From contig NZ_JAKLTQ010000002.1 in assembly GCF_022012395.1 (NCBI RefSeq), positions 62,001 through 126,000 on the forward strand: a stretch of 64,000 nt of DNA. The letters run 5' to 3'. The notes beneath the pieces are model-generated. The model searched no databases. It was not told the DNA's origin and saw only the letters and a list, made by a program, of their open reading frames with translations. This stretch comes from Arthrobacter hankyongi. Lineage in GTDB: Bacteria; Actinomycetota; Actinomycetes; Actinomycetales; Micrococcaceae. Of the stretch, positions 8,734 to 16,325 are shown piece after piece; within the stretch, counting starts at the first letter, position 1, and each line of letters opens with the position of its first letter. The position numbers and the translations under genes are program-made.

Positions 8734-9669
8734 ATGACCGACACCATCAATGCGCAGGATCACGCCCTGACCGCGGACCAAGCGGACGAACAGGCCCGCC
8801 GGGAGGAGGAGCTCATCCAGCGGGTGCTGGACTCCTTCGACTCCACCCCCGACGCCCGGCTGAAGGAGCTGATGCAGTCCCTGGTCAAGCACTTGCACGC
8901 CTTCATCCGGGACGTCCGGCTGACCGAGGCCGAGTGGGAGCAGGCGATCGAGTTCCTCACCGCGGTCGGGCACATCACCGATGACCGGCGCCAGGAGTTC
9001 GTGCTGCTCTCCGACGTGCTCGGTGCCTCGATGCAGACCATCACCGTGAACAACCCCGCCAACGGGGACGCCACCGAGGCCACCGTATTCGGACCGTTCT
9101 TCGTCGACGACGCCCCCGAGATCCAGTACGGCCAGGACATCGCCGGCGGCGCCCACGGTCAGCCCAGCTGGATCGAGGGCACCGTGCGCAACACCCGCGG
9201 TGAGGCCATCCCCGACGCGCGGATCGAGGTCTGGGAGGCCGACGAGGACGGCTTCTACGACGTCCAGTACGACGACCACCGGGTTGCCGGCCGGGCGTTC
9301 CTGCGCTCCGGGGCCGACGGGGAATACGCGTTCTGGGGACTGACCCCCACTCCGTACCCGATCCCGCACGACGGGCCGGTGGGCCAGATGCTCGCCGCCA
9401 CCAACCGGTCCCCGGTGCGGGCGGCGCACCTGCACTTCATGGTCACCGCCCCCGGCTACCGCACCCTGGTCACCCATATCTTCGTCGAGGGCGACCCCCA
9501 GCTGGAGATCGGCGACTCCGTGTTCGGCGTCAAGAAGTCCCTCATCAAGCAGTTCGCCGAACAGCCTGCCGGCACCCCCACCCCCAAAGGCCGCGACCTC
9601 GGTGACCAGACCTGGACCCGCGCCCGCTTCGACATCGTCCTGGCCGAGGACACCGACGAGCAGAACTGA
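8734..9669 (+). CDS. Hydroxyquinol 1,2-dioxygenase (intradiol, copy 1)
   Basis: A 311-residue non-heme Fe(III) dioxygenase predicted to cleave hydroxyquinol (benzene-1,2,4-triol) to maleylacetate. The four ferric ligands are placed as in the known enzyme family: Tyr175 (GFYDVQY), Tyr208 (TPYPIPHDG), His232 and His234 (AHLHFMV). The N-terminal ~100 residues form the helical dimerisation/linker domain seen in catechol and hydroxyquinol dioxygenases. The start ATG follows GAGAGGAC. It forms an operon with maleylacetate reductase. Hydroxyquinol is preferred over catechol as substrate because of that partner. Confidence 0.9.
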   Translation: MTDTINAQDHALTADQADEQARREEELIQRVLDSFDSTPDARLKELMQSLVKHLHAFIRDVRLTEAEWEQAIEFLTAVGHITDDRRQEFVLLSDVLGASMQTITVNNPANGDATEATVFGPFFVDDAPEIQYGQDIAGGAHGQPSWIEGTVRNTRGEAIPDARIEVWEADEDGFYDVQYDDHRVAGRAFLRSGADGEYAFWGLTPTPYPIPHDGPVGQMLAATNRSPVRAAHLHFMVTAPGYRTLVTHIFVEGDPQLEIGDSVFGVKKSLIKQFAEQPAGTPTPKGRDLGDQTWTRARFDIVLAEDTDEQN

Positions 9670-9702
9670 CCGGCGGCCCACCCCGACGAAAGCAGACTCA
9701 AG

Positions 9703-10744
9703 ACTCAGTCACCATCACTGGGCGCCTCGCGCCGGAAGGTCCTTCGCTTCGGTGCCGTAGCGGCAGCCAGCACCCTGGCCGCACCGGCCGCCGTGGCCTC
9801 GGCGCCCTCCCCGGCATCGGGAGGACCTCGGAAAGGGCGGGCCGGTACCGAGCTCGTGCTCCTCGGTACCGCTGGCGGACCGCCGCCGTGGGAAACCCCG
9901 GCACCCGCAGCGGTATCAGCTCGGCGCACACCGTGGGCGGGAAGTCGTACATCGTGGACGTCGGACACGGAATGTACAAGCAGTTCCAGCGCGCCGGGCT
10001 AACGTCCATGGACGGCATCATCATCACGCACCTGCACTCCGACCACATCGCCGATCTGTTCACGATACCGTGGCTGCGGCACGGAGGCGTCAGAGCAATC
10101 CCCGGACCCACCCCCATCTACGGCCCGGGCCGGGCCGGTGGCCTGCCGCCCTCCCGCGCCGGCAACGTCTCGGTGGTCAACCCCCAGAACCCCACGCTCG
10201 GGACCTGGACTTCATCGAGAAGTCCATCGAGGCCGGGGCCTACGACCTGAACATCAGGATGCGCGACGAGGGTTGGCCGGACCTGCGCCAGATGCTGCGT
10301 CCGCACGACATCGACCTGCCCGACGTCGGGGCCAGCGCCAGCGGGCAGCTGTACCCCGCGATGGAGCCGTTCACCGTCTTCGAGGACAACTAGATGAAGG
10401 TCTCGGCGACCCTGGTCAAGCACCCGCCGGTGTTCCCGGCCTTCGGCTTCCGCTTCGACACGGACAACGGATCGGTGGTGTTCTCCGGAGACACGGGGGC
10501 CTGCGAGGGGTCCTCCGGCGACCTGCCTGCATCCATCATCGATCACCTCGCGGAATCCCACACCGTCGTCAACGAAGTCGGCGCTCTGGCCGAAGCCGCC
10601 GGAATGAAAAACCTGGTCCCCGGTGCCCCGGAAGACGTGACCGACGGTCAGTGGACCAGCCGGGCCCAGCGTGGCTACTCGGGAAGAGTTCACGTTGGCC
10701 GCGATCTCATGATGTTCAAGCTCGGCGCTTCTCGTCAGCGCTAG
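9703..10744 (+). pseudogene. Broken metallo-beta-lactamase-fold hydrolase
   Basis: Pieces of one secreted MBL-fold protein are spread over two frames plus an in-frame stop. The parts, in order, are a twin-arginine-like leader (SRRKVLRFGAVAAASTLAAP), VLLGTAGGPPPW, then after a frameshift near 9888 GNPGTRSG and the zinc motif ITHLHSDHIADLF. After a second frameshift near 10200 comes DFIEKSIEAGAYDLNIRMRD, then a TAG at 10391-10393, then MKVSATLVKHPPVFPAFGF and VVFSGDTGAC. No convincing start codon precedes the leader. Intact relatives are RNase Z-like hydrolases of about 350 residues. Three lesions make it non-functional. Confidence 0.8.
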
Positions 10745-10770
10745 CTGTACTGCTCCGGGAGGTTGGTGAC
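10745..10770 (+). repeat. Left terminal inverted repeat of the IS481-like element
   Basis: A 26-base arm that begins CTGTACTGCTCCGGG. It matches the reverse complement of 11661-11686 at 21 positions. Confidence 0.75.
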
Positions 10771-10856
10771 ACGGGACGGGAAATGCGGCACTCAGAGGGG
10801 GCCTCCGGTGTTGTGTGGTGCTTGTCTACGGCATGCACACCCACCGGGAGGGCCCT

Positions 10857-11681
10857 GTGTCTCACTCTAACTCTTCGCTGTCCCCGACGGGCCGGCTGCG
10901 TCTGGCCCGCTGCGTGGTAGACAGGCGCTGGCCGTTGCGCCGGGCCGCCGACCGGTTCGGCGTTTCGGTCGCCACCGCCGTTCGGTGGGCCAGGCGCTAC
11001 CGGCAACACGGCCAGGCCGGCATGGTGGACCGCAGCAGCCGGCCGTATTCATGCCCGCACCAAACCGGCAGGCGGACCGAACGCCGGGTGGTCGGGCTGC
11101 GGGCCGCCAGGCGCTGGGGCCCGGCCAGGATCGCCTGGCACCTGCATCTGGCGCCCTCCACGGTCCGGCGCATCCTCACCCGGTACGGCTGCCCGCCGCT
11201 GAAATGGACGGACCCGGCCACCGGGGCCCGGATCCGTACCGGGCGCAGGGTACGAGTACGAGGCCGCCGGCCAGCTGTTGCACGTGGACGTGAAGAAGCT
11301 GGGCTGCATCCTAAGACGGCGGCGGCCACTCCCGCTATGCGTATTCGGAGATCCTCGGGGACGAAACGAAAGCCACGGCGGCCGGATTCATGGCCTAAGG
11401 CCCTGGCCCACTTCGCGTCCCTGGGCATCGGCATCGAACGCGTGCTGACCGACAACGGCGCCTGCTACCGTTCCCGGCCCTACCGGCCCCAGACCAACGG
11501 CAAGGTCGAACGCTTCAACCGGATCCTGTTGGAGGAATGGGCCTACGCCCGCGCCTACACTTCCGAAACCGAACGCCGCAGCCTCTACCCGGACTTCCTG
11601 GAGCACTACAATCACAGCAGGCCCCACACGGCACTTGAAGGCGCCCCACCCGCCAGCCGCGTCACCAACCACCCGGACTGA
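10857..11681 (+). pseudogene. IS481-family transposase, frameshifted and deleted
   Basis: The GTG start follows GGGAGGG. The N-terminal helix-turn-helix part (SPTGRLRLARCVVDRRWPLR, VRWARRYRQHGQAGMVDRSS) and the C-terminal part (RVLTDNGACYRS, PYRPQTNGKVERFNRILLEE) are clear IS481/rve-family signatures. In the middle the frame slips near 11240: the conserved LLHVDVKKLG is in another frame. RYAYSEILGDETKATAAGF is in yet another frame and runs into TAA. The stretch normally lying between NGACYRS and RPYRPQTNGK is missing. The catalytic core is therefore disrupted. Confidence 0.85.
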
Positions 11682-11686
11682 TACAG
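11661..11686 (+). repeat. Right terminal inverted repeat of the IS481-like element
   Basis: The reverse complement begins CTGTATCAGTCCGGG and pairs with the left arm at 10745-10770. It contains the transposase stop codon. Confidence 0.75.
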
Positions 11687-12049
11687 CTAGCGATTACTGA
11701 GCTGCCCGATCCTCGGTGCATCTCCTGTGCGAGCATGGCAATCAGACCGTCCGGGCCGTTGGCCTGCAACCCGGTGATGGCGGCGGCGAGATCGTCGACC
11801 ATGATGCCTAAGTTTCCGAGTTGGGACCATCTGGTGGTGCTCAGGTTCGGCTTCGGTGGCGACTGCGAGGAGTCGCATCAGGTGGGCTGGGACGAATGGT
11901 TCGCCACCTTCGATGAGCGCGGCCTGAACTTCATCTACCAGGAAGAGCGCAGCGGCGGGCAGCAGTCCAATTTCTTCCAGCTCGAGAACCCCGGGAGTGA
12001 AGACGCCTGGCGGCGGCAGCCGCCGGCCGCCGTCGTAATTTGCGCGCTC
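11687..12049. other. Gap with short coding remnants, no intact gene
   Basis: This 363-base stretch between the IS and the HD gene shows two gene-like scraps. On the plus strand from ATG 11801, the reading includes DEWFATFDERGLNFIYQEE and SNFFQLENP, with a good protein-like composition. It has no own stop and runs into the antisense of the HD gene. On the minus strand a short piece reads VDDLAAAITGLQANGPDGL. Neither was identified. The most likely explanation is debris of genes destroyed by past insertions. Confidence 0.4.
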
Positions 12050-12736
12050 TTAAGTCAGGGCCGTCCGTTCCGGCGCCAGGTTGATCGAGGCGATGGCGGC
12101 CAGTCCGCGTGCCATCGCCCGCGCCGGCTCGGTGAACACGCTGCCGTGCACCCGCGCGCAGCAGATCCGCAGCGCCTGGTCTGCGTCCAGCTCGAACCAG
12201 CCCCGGACGGTTGTCTGCCCGTGCGGAGTGAGCCGCCAGAGCTTGTCCGCATCCTTGACGATGGCATCGTTGAGCGACAAGCTCTCCGGCCGGGAATCGT
12301 GCCCGTCGATGATGCCGGCGATCTCCTCGATGTCCGCGCTGGGAAAATCCAGCCGGCCCAGGAGCTCCCGGGCAATCCGCGCCCCTTCGATTTCGTGCCG
12401 GCGGACCAGGTCCGGCCGGCCGCCGCCGGGAGCGATCGCCTCGAGGATCTGCGCGTCCGGCACCGTGGACCAGCCGGTGTCATGCAGCAGGATCGCCGGG
12501 AGCACGATCTCCTCGCGGGAGCCCGGAAGCAGCGCCTGCAGCGCGGCCGCGAGCCCGTAGGCGTACAGGGTGTGGACGTCATTGTCCCGCACGTTCAGAT
12601 ACCCCGCGGCCAGTTCCCAGACGGCCCGGTCCCGGGGGACCAGTTCGACGATTCCCTGCACGGCCGACCGTGGAGGCACCTTGGCAGAGACATCGGCGGC
12701 ATAGCGGGTGCTGGTGGATTCTGCGGGAACGCTCAT
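12050..12736 (-). CDS. HD-domain phosphohydrolase-like protein (paralogue of creD)
   Basis: A 228-residue HD-domain protein. Putative metal ligands are His55 (DNDVHTLYAYG), His85-Asp86 (LLHDTGW), the histidine in RRHEIEGARIA, and the GHD and DAD in IIDGHDSR and KDADKLWR. The same series is present in the HD protein at 20727-21470, so the two are paralogues. The start MSVPAES (12736) is chosen because upstream extensions run into the divergent promoter region. It diverges from the IclR gene and shares a 115-base control region with it. It may be a second aryl-phosphate phosphatase for the neighbouring pathway; that function is inferred. Confidence 0.75.
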   Translation of the reverse strand: MSVPAESTSTRYAADVSAKVPPRSAVQGIVELVPRDRAVWELAAGYLNVRDNDVHTLYAYGLAAALQALLPGSREEIVLPAILLHDTGWSTVPDAQILEAIAPGGGRPDLVRRHEIEGARIARELLGRLDFPSADIEEIAGIIDGHDSRPESLSLNDAIVKDADKLWRLTPHGQTTVRGWFELDADQALRICCARVHGSVFTEPARAMARGLAAIASINLAPERTALT

Positions 12737-12779
12737 GGCCCCATCTAAGATGTGAATCGGTGCACGGTCCAGTGCGGTA

Positions 12780-12794
12780 TCCCGTCCAGTGGAA
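12780..12794. promoter_or_regulatory. Candidate IclR-type operator, site 1
   Basis: The 15-mer TCCCGTCCAGTGGAA lies between the divergent HD and IclR genes. Thirteen of its 15 bases match the site at 13673-13687 before the P450 operon. The TTCC-N7-GGAA shape of the second copy is IclR-like. Binding is inferred. Confidence 0.35.
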
Positions 12795-12851
12795 GCCGCG
12801 ATGGTACAGGGCAGGGGCCTGCGGGCGGCGAAGAGCGGAGAAGGAGGCTCA

Positions 12852-13637
12852 GTGGCAGGTGGCAGCCGGGAACCCGGGCGGACGGTGACTTCCAAAGTGC
12901 TCGCCATTTTGGAGGCGTTCGAGAAGTCCCGCGGTGCCCTGAGCCTGACCGACATCGCCGAAGGGTCGGGCCTTCCGCTAAGTACCGCGCACCGGCTGGT
13001 GGCTGAGCTCACCGACTGGGGCTTCCTGTCGCGCAGCACGACCGGCCGCTACCAACTGGGCATCCGGCTGTGGGAGCTTGCCCAGAATACCGGCCGGCAG
13101 CTGCGCGAGACGGCCCGGCCGTTTGTGCAGGACCTTTTTTCGCTTACCGGGGAGACCTCCCAGCTGGCCGTGCGTGCGGGGCATGAGGTGCTTTATATCG
13201 AGCGTATCTACGGCACGAAGCGTGTCCCGCGTGCTTCCCGCGTCGGCGGCAGGCTGCCGATGCACGCGACAGCGGTGGGCAAGGTCATCCTCGCCTTCGA
13301 GGAGGAGTGGGTCCGGACGGCCTACCTGAACCGGGAGCTGGAACAGACGACGGCGCATTCGCACACGAATCCGCGCCGGCTGGGGGAGGAGCTGGAACAG
13401 ATCCGGGAACAGGGCTATGCGACGACGCTTGAGGAAGCGCGTCTGGGTTCCTGCTCGATCGCGGTGCCGGTGTTCCATACCGGCAGGATCGGTGCCGGGC
13501 TGGGCCTGGTGATGGCTTCCACCCAGGCCGCGAACATGACGAGGCATCTGCCGGTGCTGCTGGGGGTATCGGCCCAGATTGAGCGGGCCACGGCTCACAT
13601 ACCACTCGAATCGCTGCTGGGCATCAACCGCCGCTAA
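12852..13637 (+). CDS. IclR-family regulator of the cre-like cluster
   Basis: A 261-residue regulator. The winged helix is at residues ~15-75 (KVLAILEAFEKSRGALSLTD, GLPLSTAHRLVAEL), and the IclR effector-binding domain fills the rest (VGGRLPMHATAVGKVILA, GSCSIAVPVF). The start GTG 12852 is chosen over GTG 12789 and ATG 12801 because AAGGAGG stands five bases before it and the domain begins soon after. It lies just upstream of, and in the same direction as, the P450 operon, and diverges from an HD gene. IclR proteins commonly sense phenolic or aromatic acids, so it is the likely controller of both sides. Confidence 0.88.
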   Translation: MAGGSREPGRTVTSKVLAILEAFEKSRGALSLTDIAEGSGLPLSTAHRLVAELTDWGFLSRSTTGRYQLGIRLWELAQNTGRQLRETARPFVQDLFSLTGETSQLAVRAGHEVLYIERIYGTKRVPRASRVGGRLPMHATAVGKVILAFEEEWVRTAYLNRELEQTTAHSHTNPRRLGEELEQIREQGYATTLEEARLGSCSIAVPVFHTGRIGAGLGLVMASTQAANMTRHLPVLLGVSAQIERATAHIPLESLLGINRR

Positions 13638-13672
13638 GCGTGGTCCTGCACCGTTTCGCCGTTGCATATGGT

Positions 13673-13687
13673 TTCCGCCCAGTGGAA
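13673..13687. promoter_or_regulatory. Candidate IclR-type operator, site 2
   Basis: TTCCGCCCAGTGGAA, 105 bases before the P450 start, has outer TTCC/GGAA arms. It shares 13 of 15 bases with the copy at 12780-12794. Its position fits control of the cre-like operon by the adjacent IclR protein. Confidence 0.4.
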
Positions 13688-13791
13688 GTTTGTAGTGCAG
13701 CTCACAGGGTGATGTGCGCAACACTGGATAGTGAACGAACCGCAGAAGGCATCCCCAGCCGGAAGCGGGAGACGAAATCCAAGGAGCACAG

Positions 13792-15069
13792 ATGTCACCC
13801 TCGACTGAAACGGCCGCTCGTTGCCCCTTCGGCCACGGCGCCGAGGCCCCCGCCGGGCACCACGGCTACCAGCCGTTCCAGATGAAGGATCCGTTCCCGG
13901 CCTATGCCGAACTGCGGGCGGAACAGCCGGTCATGTTCGACGAGCGCATCGGCCTCTACGTCGTCTCCCGTTACGACGACATCAAGGCCGTCTTCGACGA
14001 TTGGGAGACCTTCTCCAGCGAGAACGCCCAGGCACCGGTGCGCGAGCGCGGCCCGCAGGCCAAGCAGATCATGGAAGAGGGCGGCTTCACCGCCTACTCG
14101 GGCCTGTCCGCCCGCCGTCCGCCGGAGCACACGAGGATCCGAGCCGTGGTCCAGAAGGCCTTCACTCCGCGCCGGTTCAAGGTGCTGGAGCCGTTCATCC
14201 GGCAGAACGTGGTGGACCAGCTGGAGGCGATGCTGGCCAACCCGGAGCGCCGCGGCGACATTTTCCGCGACCTGGCCTACGACGTTCCCACCGTGACGAT
14301 CCTGACGCTGATCGGCGCCGACGTGGAGCAGGTGGACACGTTCAAGCGCTGGAGCGATTCCCGCGCCGCGATGACCTGGGGCGACCTGTCCGACGAGGAG
14401 CAGATCCCGCACGCCCACAACCTGGTCGAGTACTGGCAGGAATGCCAGCGGCTGGTCCGCGTCGCCCACGAGCAGGGCGGCGACAACCTCACCGCGGACC
14501 TGGTCAAGGCCCAGCAGGACGGCGCCGAGATCACCGACCACGAGATCGCCTCGGTCCTCTACAGCATGCTTTTCGCCGGCCACGAGACCACCACCACGCT
14601 GATCTCCAACGCCGTGCGGGTGCTGCTGGCCCATCCGGAGCAGTGGCAGCAGCTGGTCGAGGACCCCAAGAAGATCCCGGCGGCGATCGACGAGGTGCTG
14701 CGCTACTCCGGCTCGATCGTCGGCTGGCGCCGCAAGGCGCTGAAGGACGCCGAAGTCGGCGGCGTCAAGATCCCTGAGGGCGGACAGTTGCTGCTGCTGA
14801 TGGGCTCGGCCAACCGCGACGAGGGCCGGTTCGCCGATGGCGAAGAGTTCGACATCTCGCGCAGCAACGCCCGCGAGCACCTCTCCTTCGGCTACGGCAT
14901 CCACTACTGCCTGGGCAATATGCTCGCCAAGCTGCAGGCCAAGATCGCGCTGGAGGAAATCGCCCGGCTGGCGCCGAACCTGAAGCTGGACAACCCGGAA
15001 GCGATCGAGTTCCGCGAGAACCTCTCCTTCCGCGTCCCCGAATCCGTTCCCGTGACCTGGGAGGCCTAA
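13792..15069 (+). CDS. creJ: Cytochrome P450, CreJ-like aryl-phosphate alkyl hydroxylase
   Basis: A 425-residue soluble bacterial P450. The oxygen-binding I-helix motif AGHETT is at 262-267, the ExxR motif is Glu301-Arg304, and the haem loop FGYGIHYCLG (366-375) places the thiolate ligand at Cys373. The ATG follows AAGGAG. It is the first gene of an operon whose order is the same as creJ-I-H-G-F-E-D-C of C. glutamicum. There the P450 oxidises the methyl group of phosphorylated p-cresol, using the phosphate as a handle, with the ferredoxin and reductase encoded downstream. The P450 assignment is certain; the CreJ role rests on gene order. Confidence 0.85.
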   Translation: MSPSTETAARCPFGHGAEAPAGHHGYQPFQMKDPFPAYAELRAEQPVMFDERIGLYVVSRYDDIKAVFDDWETFSSENAQAPVRERGPQAKQIMEEGGFTAYSGLSARRPPEHTRIRAVVQKAFTPRRFKVLEPFIRQNVVDQLEAMLANPERRGDIFRDLAYDVPTVTILTLIGADVEQVDTFKRWSDSRAAMTWGDLSDEEQIPHAHNLVEYWQECQRLVRVAHEQGGDNLTADLVKAQQDGAEITDHEIASVLYSMLFAGHETTTTLISNAVRVLLAHPEQWQQLVEDPKKIPAAIDEVLRYSGSIVGWRRKALKDAEVGGVKIPEGGQLLLLMGSANRDEGRFADGEEFDISRSNAREHLSFGYGIHYCLGNMLAKLQAKIALEEIARLAPNLKLDNPEAIEFRENLSFRVPESVPVTWEA

Positions 15070-15074
15070 GCACC

Positions 15075-16247
15075 ATGGAAAGCAACCAGTACGTCCAGTT
15101 TTTCGACGGCGGCATCGAGCCTAAGCTCGAAACGCTCGGCGGCAAGGGCGCGTCCCTCGTCATCATGACCTCAGCCGGCATGCCGGTGCCCCCCGGCTTT
15201 GTCGTCACCACCGCGGCCTTCGACGAGTTCATGGCCGCAGCCGGCATCATCCAGGAAATCCACGACCTGCTCGACGGACTGGACCCGGAAGACGTGGCCC
15301 AGGTGGAGAAGGTCTCGGCCGGGATCCGCGCCGACATCTGCTCCAAGCCGGTTCCGGAGGGCCTGCGCGCCCAGACGCTGGCGGCCTACGAGGCGCTGAT
15401 GGGGCGCTTCGACACTCCGGTGCCGGTCGCGGTCCGCTCCAGCGCCACCGCGGAGGACCTGCCCGACGCTTCCTTCGCCGGCCAGCAGGACACCTACCTG
15501 TGGCTGGAAGGCGCCAAGGCGGTGACCGAGCACATCCGCCAGTGCTGGGCCTCGCTGTTCACCTCCCGGGCCATCCTTTACCGGCTGAAGAACAGCATCC
15601 CCAATGAGGGCCTGTCCATGGCCGTCGTGGTGCAGAAGATGGTGAACTCCAAGGTCTCCGGCGTCGCCATGACTCTCGATCCGGCCAACGGCGACCGTTC
15701 CAAGATCACCATCGACTCCTCCTACGGCGTCGGCGAAATGGTCGTCTCCGGCCAGGTCACCCCGGACAACATCCTGCTGGACAAGGTGACGCTCGCCGTC
15801 GTATCCGAACACCTCGGCGACAAGCACGCCGAACTGGTCCCGGACCGTTCCGCCCACACCCTGGTCGAGCGTGAGGTGGAGGAGGAACGCCGCGCCCGGC
15901 GCAGCCTGAACGACGCCGAACTCGCCGCGGTTGCGGCGATGGCCAAGCGCGCGGAGAAGCACTACAAGTGCCCGCAGGACATCGAATGGGCCTTGGATGC
16001 CGACCTGCCCGACGGCGAAAACCTGCTGCTGCTGCAGTCCCGGCCGGAGACCGTCCACTCCTCCAAGCCGGCAGCCCCGAAGGCGGCAACGGGCGGCTGG
16101 GCGGCTGCGCTCGGCGCCACCGGTGCCGGCCAGGCGCCGGCCGGCGGTACCCAAGCGGGCGGAACTCCGGCGGGCGGAACGTCCGCCGGAGCCGGAGGAT
16201 TCAGCCTCGGCAGCATCACCGCGTCGCTGCTGAAAGCCTCCATCTGA
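15075..16247 (+). CDS. creI: Aryl kinase ATP-grasp subunit (PEP synthase N-domain), CreI-like
   Basis: A 390-residue protein with the ATP/pyruvate-phosphate-dikinase N-terminal fold. Visible are LGGKGASLVIMTSAGMPVPP, VAVRSSATAEDLPDASFAG, VSGVAMTLDPANGDRSKI and CPQDIEWALD near the end of the domain. It lacks the phosphohistidine domain, which is carried by the next gene. This two-protein split is as in phenylphosphate synthase and CreHI. It should bind ATP and phosphorylate the histidine of its partner. The last ~45 residues are a low-complexity Gly/Ala/Thr tail (GGTQAGGTPAGGTSAGAGG), possibly a flexible tether. The ATG lies five bases after the P450 stop. Confidence 0.85.
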   Translation: MESNQYVQFFDGGIEPKLETLGGKGASLVIMTSAGMPVPPGFVVTTAAFDEFMAAAGIIQEIHDLLDGLDPEDVAQVEKVSAGIRADICSKPVPEGLRAQTLAAYEALMGRFDTPVPVAVRSSATAEDLPDASFAGQQDTYLWLEGAKAVTEHIRQCWASLFTSRAILYRLKNSIPNEGLSMAVVVQKMVNSKVSGVAMTLDPANGDRSKITIDSSYGVGEMVVSGQVTPDNILLDKVTLAVVSEHLGDKHAELVPDRSAHTLVEREVEEERRARRSLNDAELAAVAAMAKRAEKHYKCPQDIEWALDADLPDGENLLLLQSRPETVHSSKPAAPKAATGGWAAALGATGAGQAPAGGTQAGGTPAGGTSAGAGGFSLGSITASLLKASI

Positions 16248-16325
16248 TTTGCCCCACCGCACCACCGCTCTACCGACCTTGTCAGCCAAGGGCCCGACGT
16301 CGAGCCCGCACCGAAAGGACGCTCC

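Larger units (their letters stand above)
10745..11686 (+). mobile_element. IS481-family insertion sequence, decayed
   Basis: A 942-bp element bounded by imperfect inverted repeats of 26 bp (10745-10770 and 11661-11686; 21 of 26 positions match; both arms begin CTGTA and end GGTTGGTGAC). CTAG stands immediately outside each end (10741-10744 and 11687-11690), consistent with a 4-bp target duplication. IS481-type elements are known to prefer CTAG sites. The left CTAG contains the stop of the broken MBL gene. The transposase inside is a pseudogene, so the element cannot move by itself. Confidence 0.82.

Noticed and set aside
11735-12748. Plus-strand open frame of 337 codons over the HD gene
   Set aside because: Only the first ~95 residues look protein-like. 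The remainder is antisense to the HD-domain protein, whose motifs are intact.
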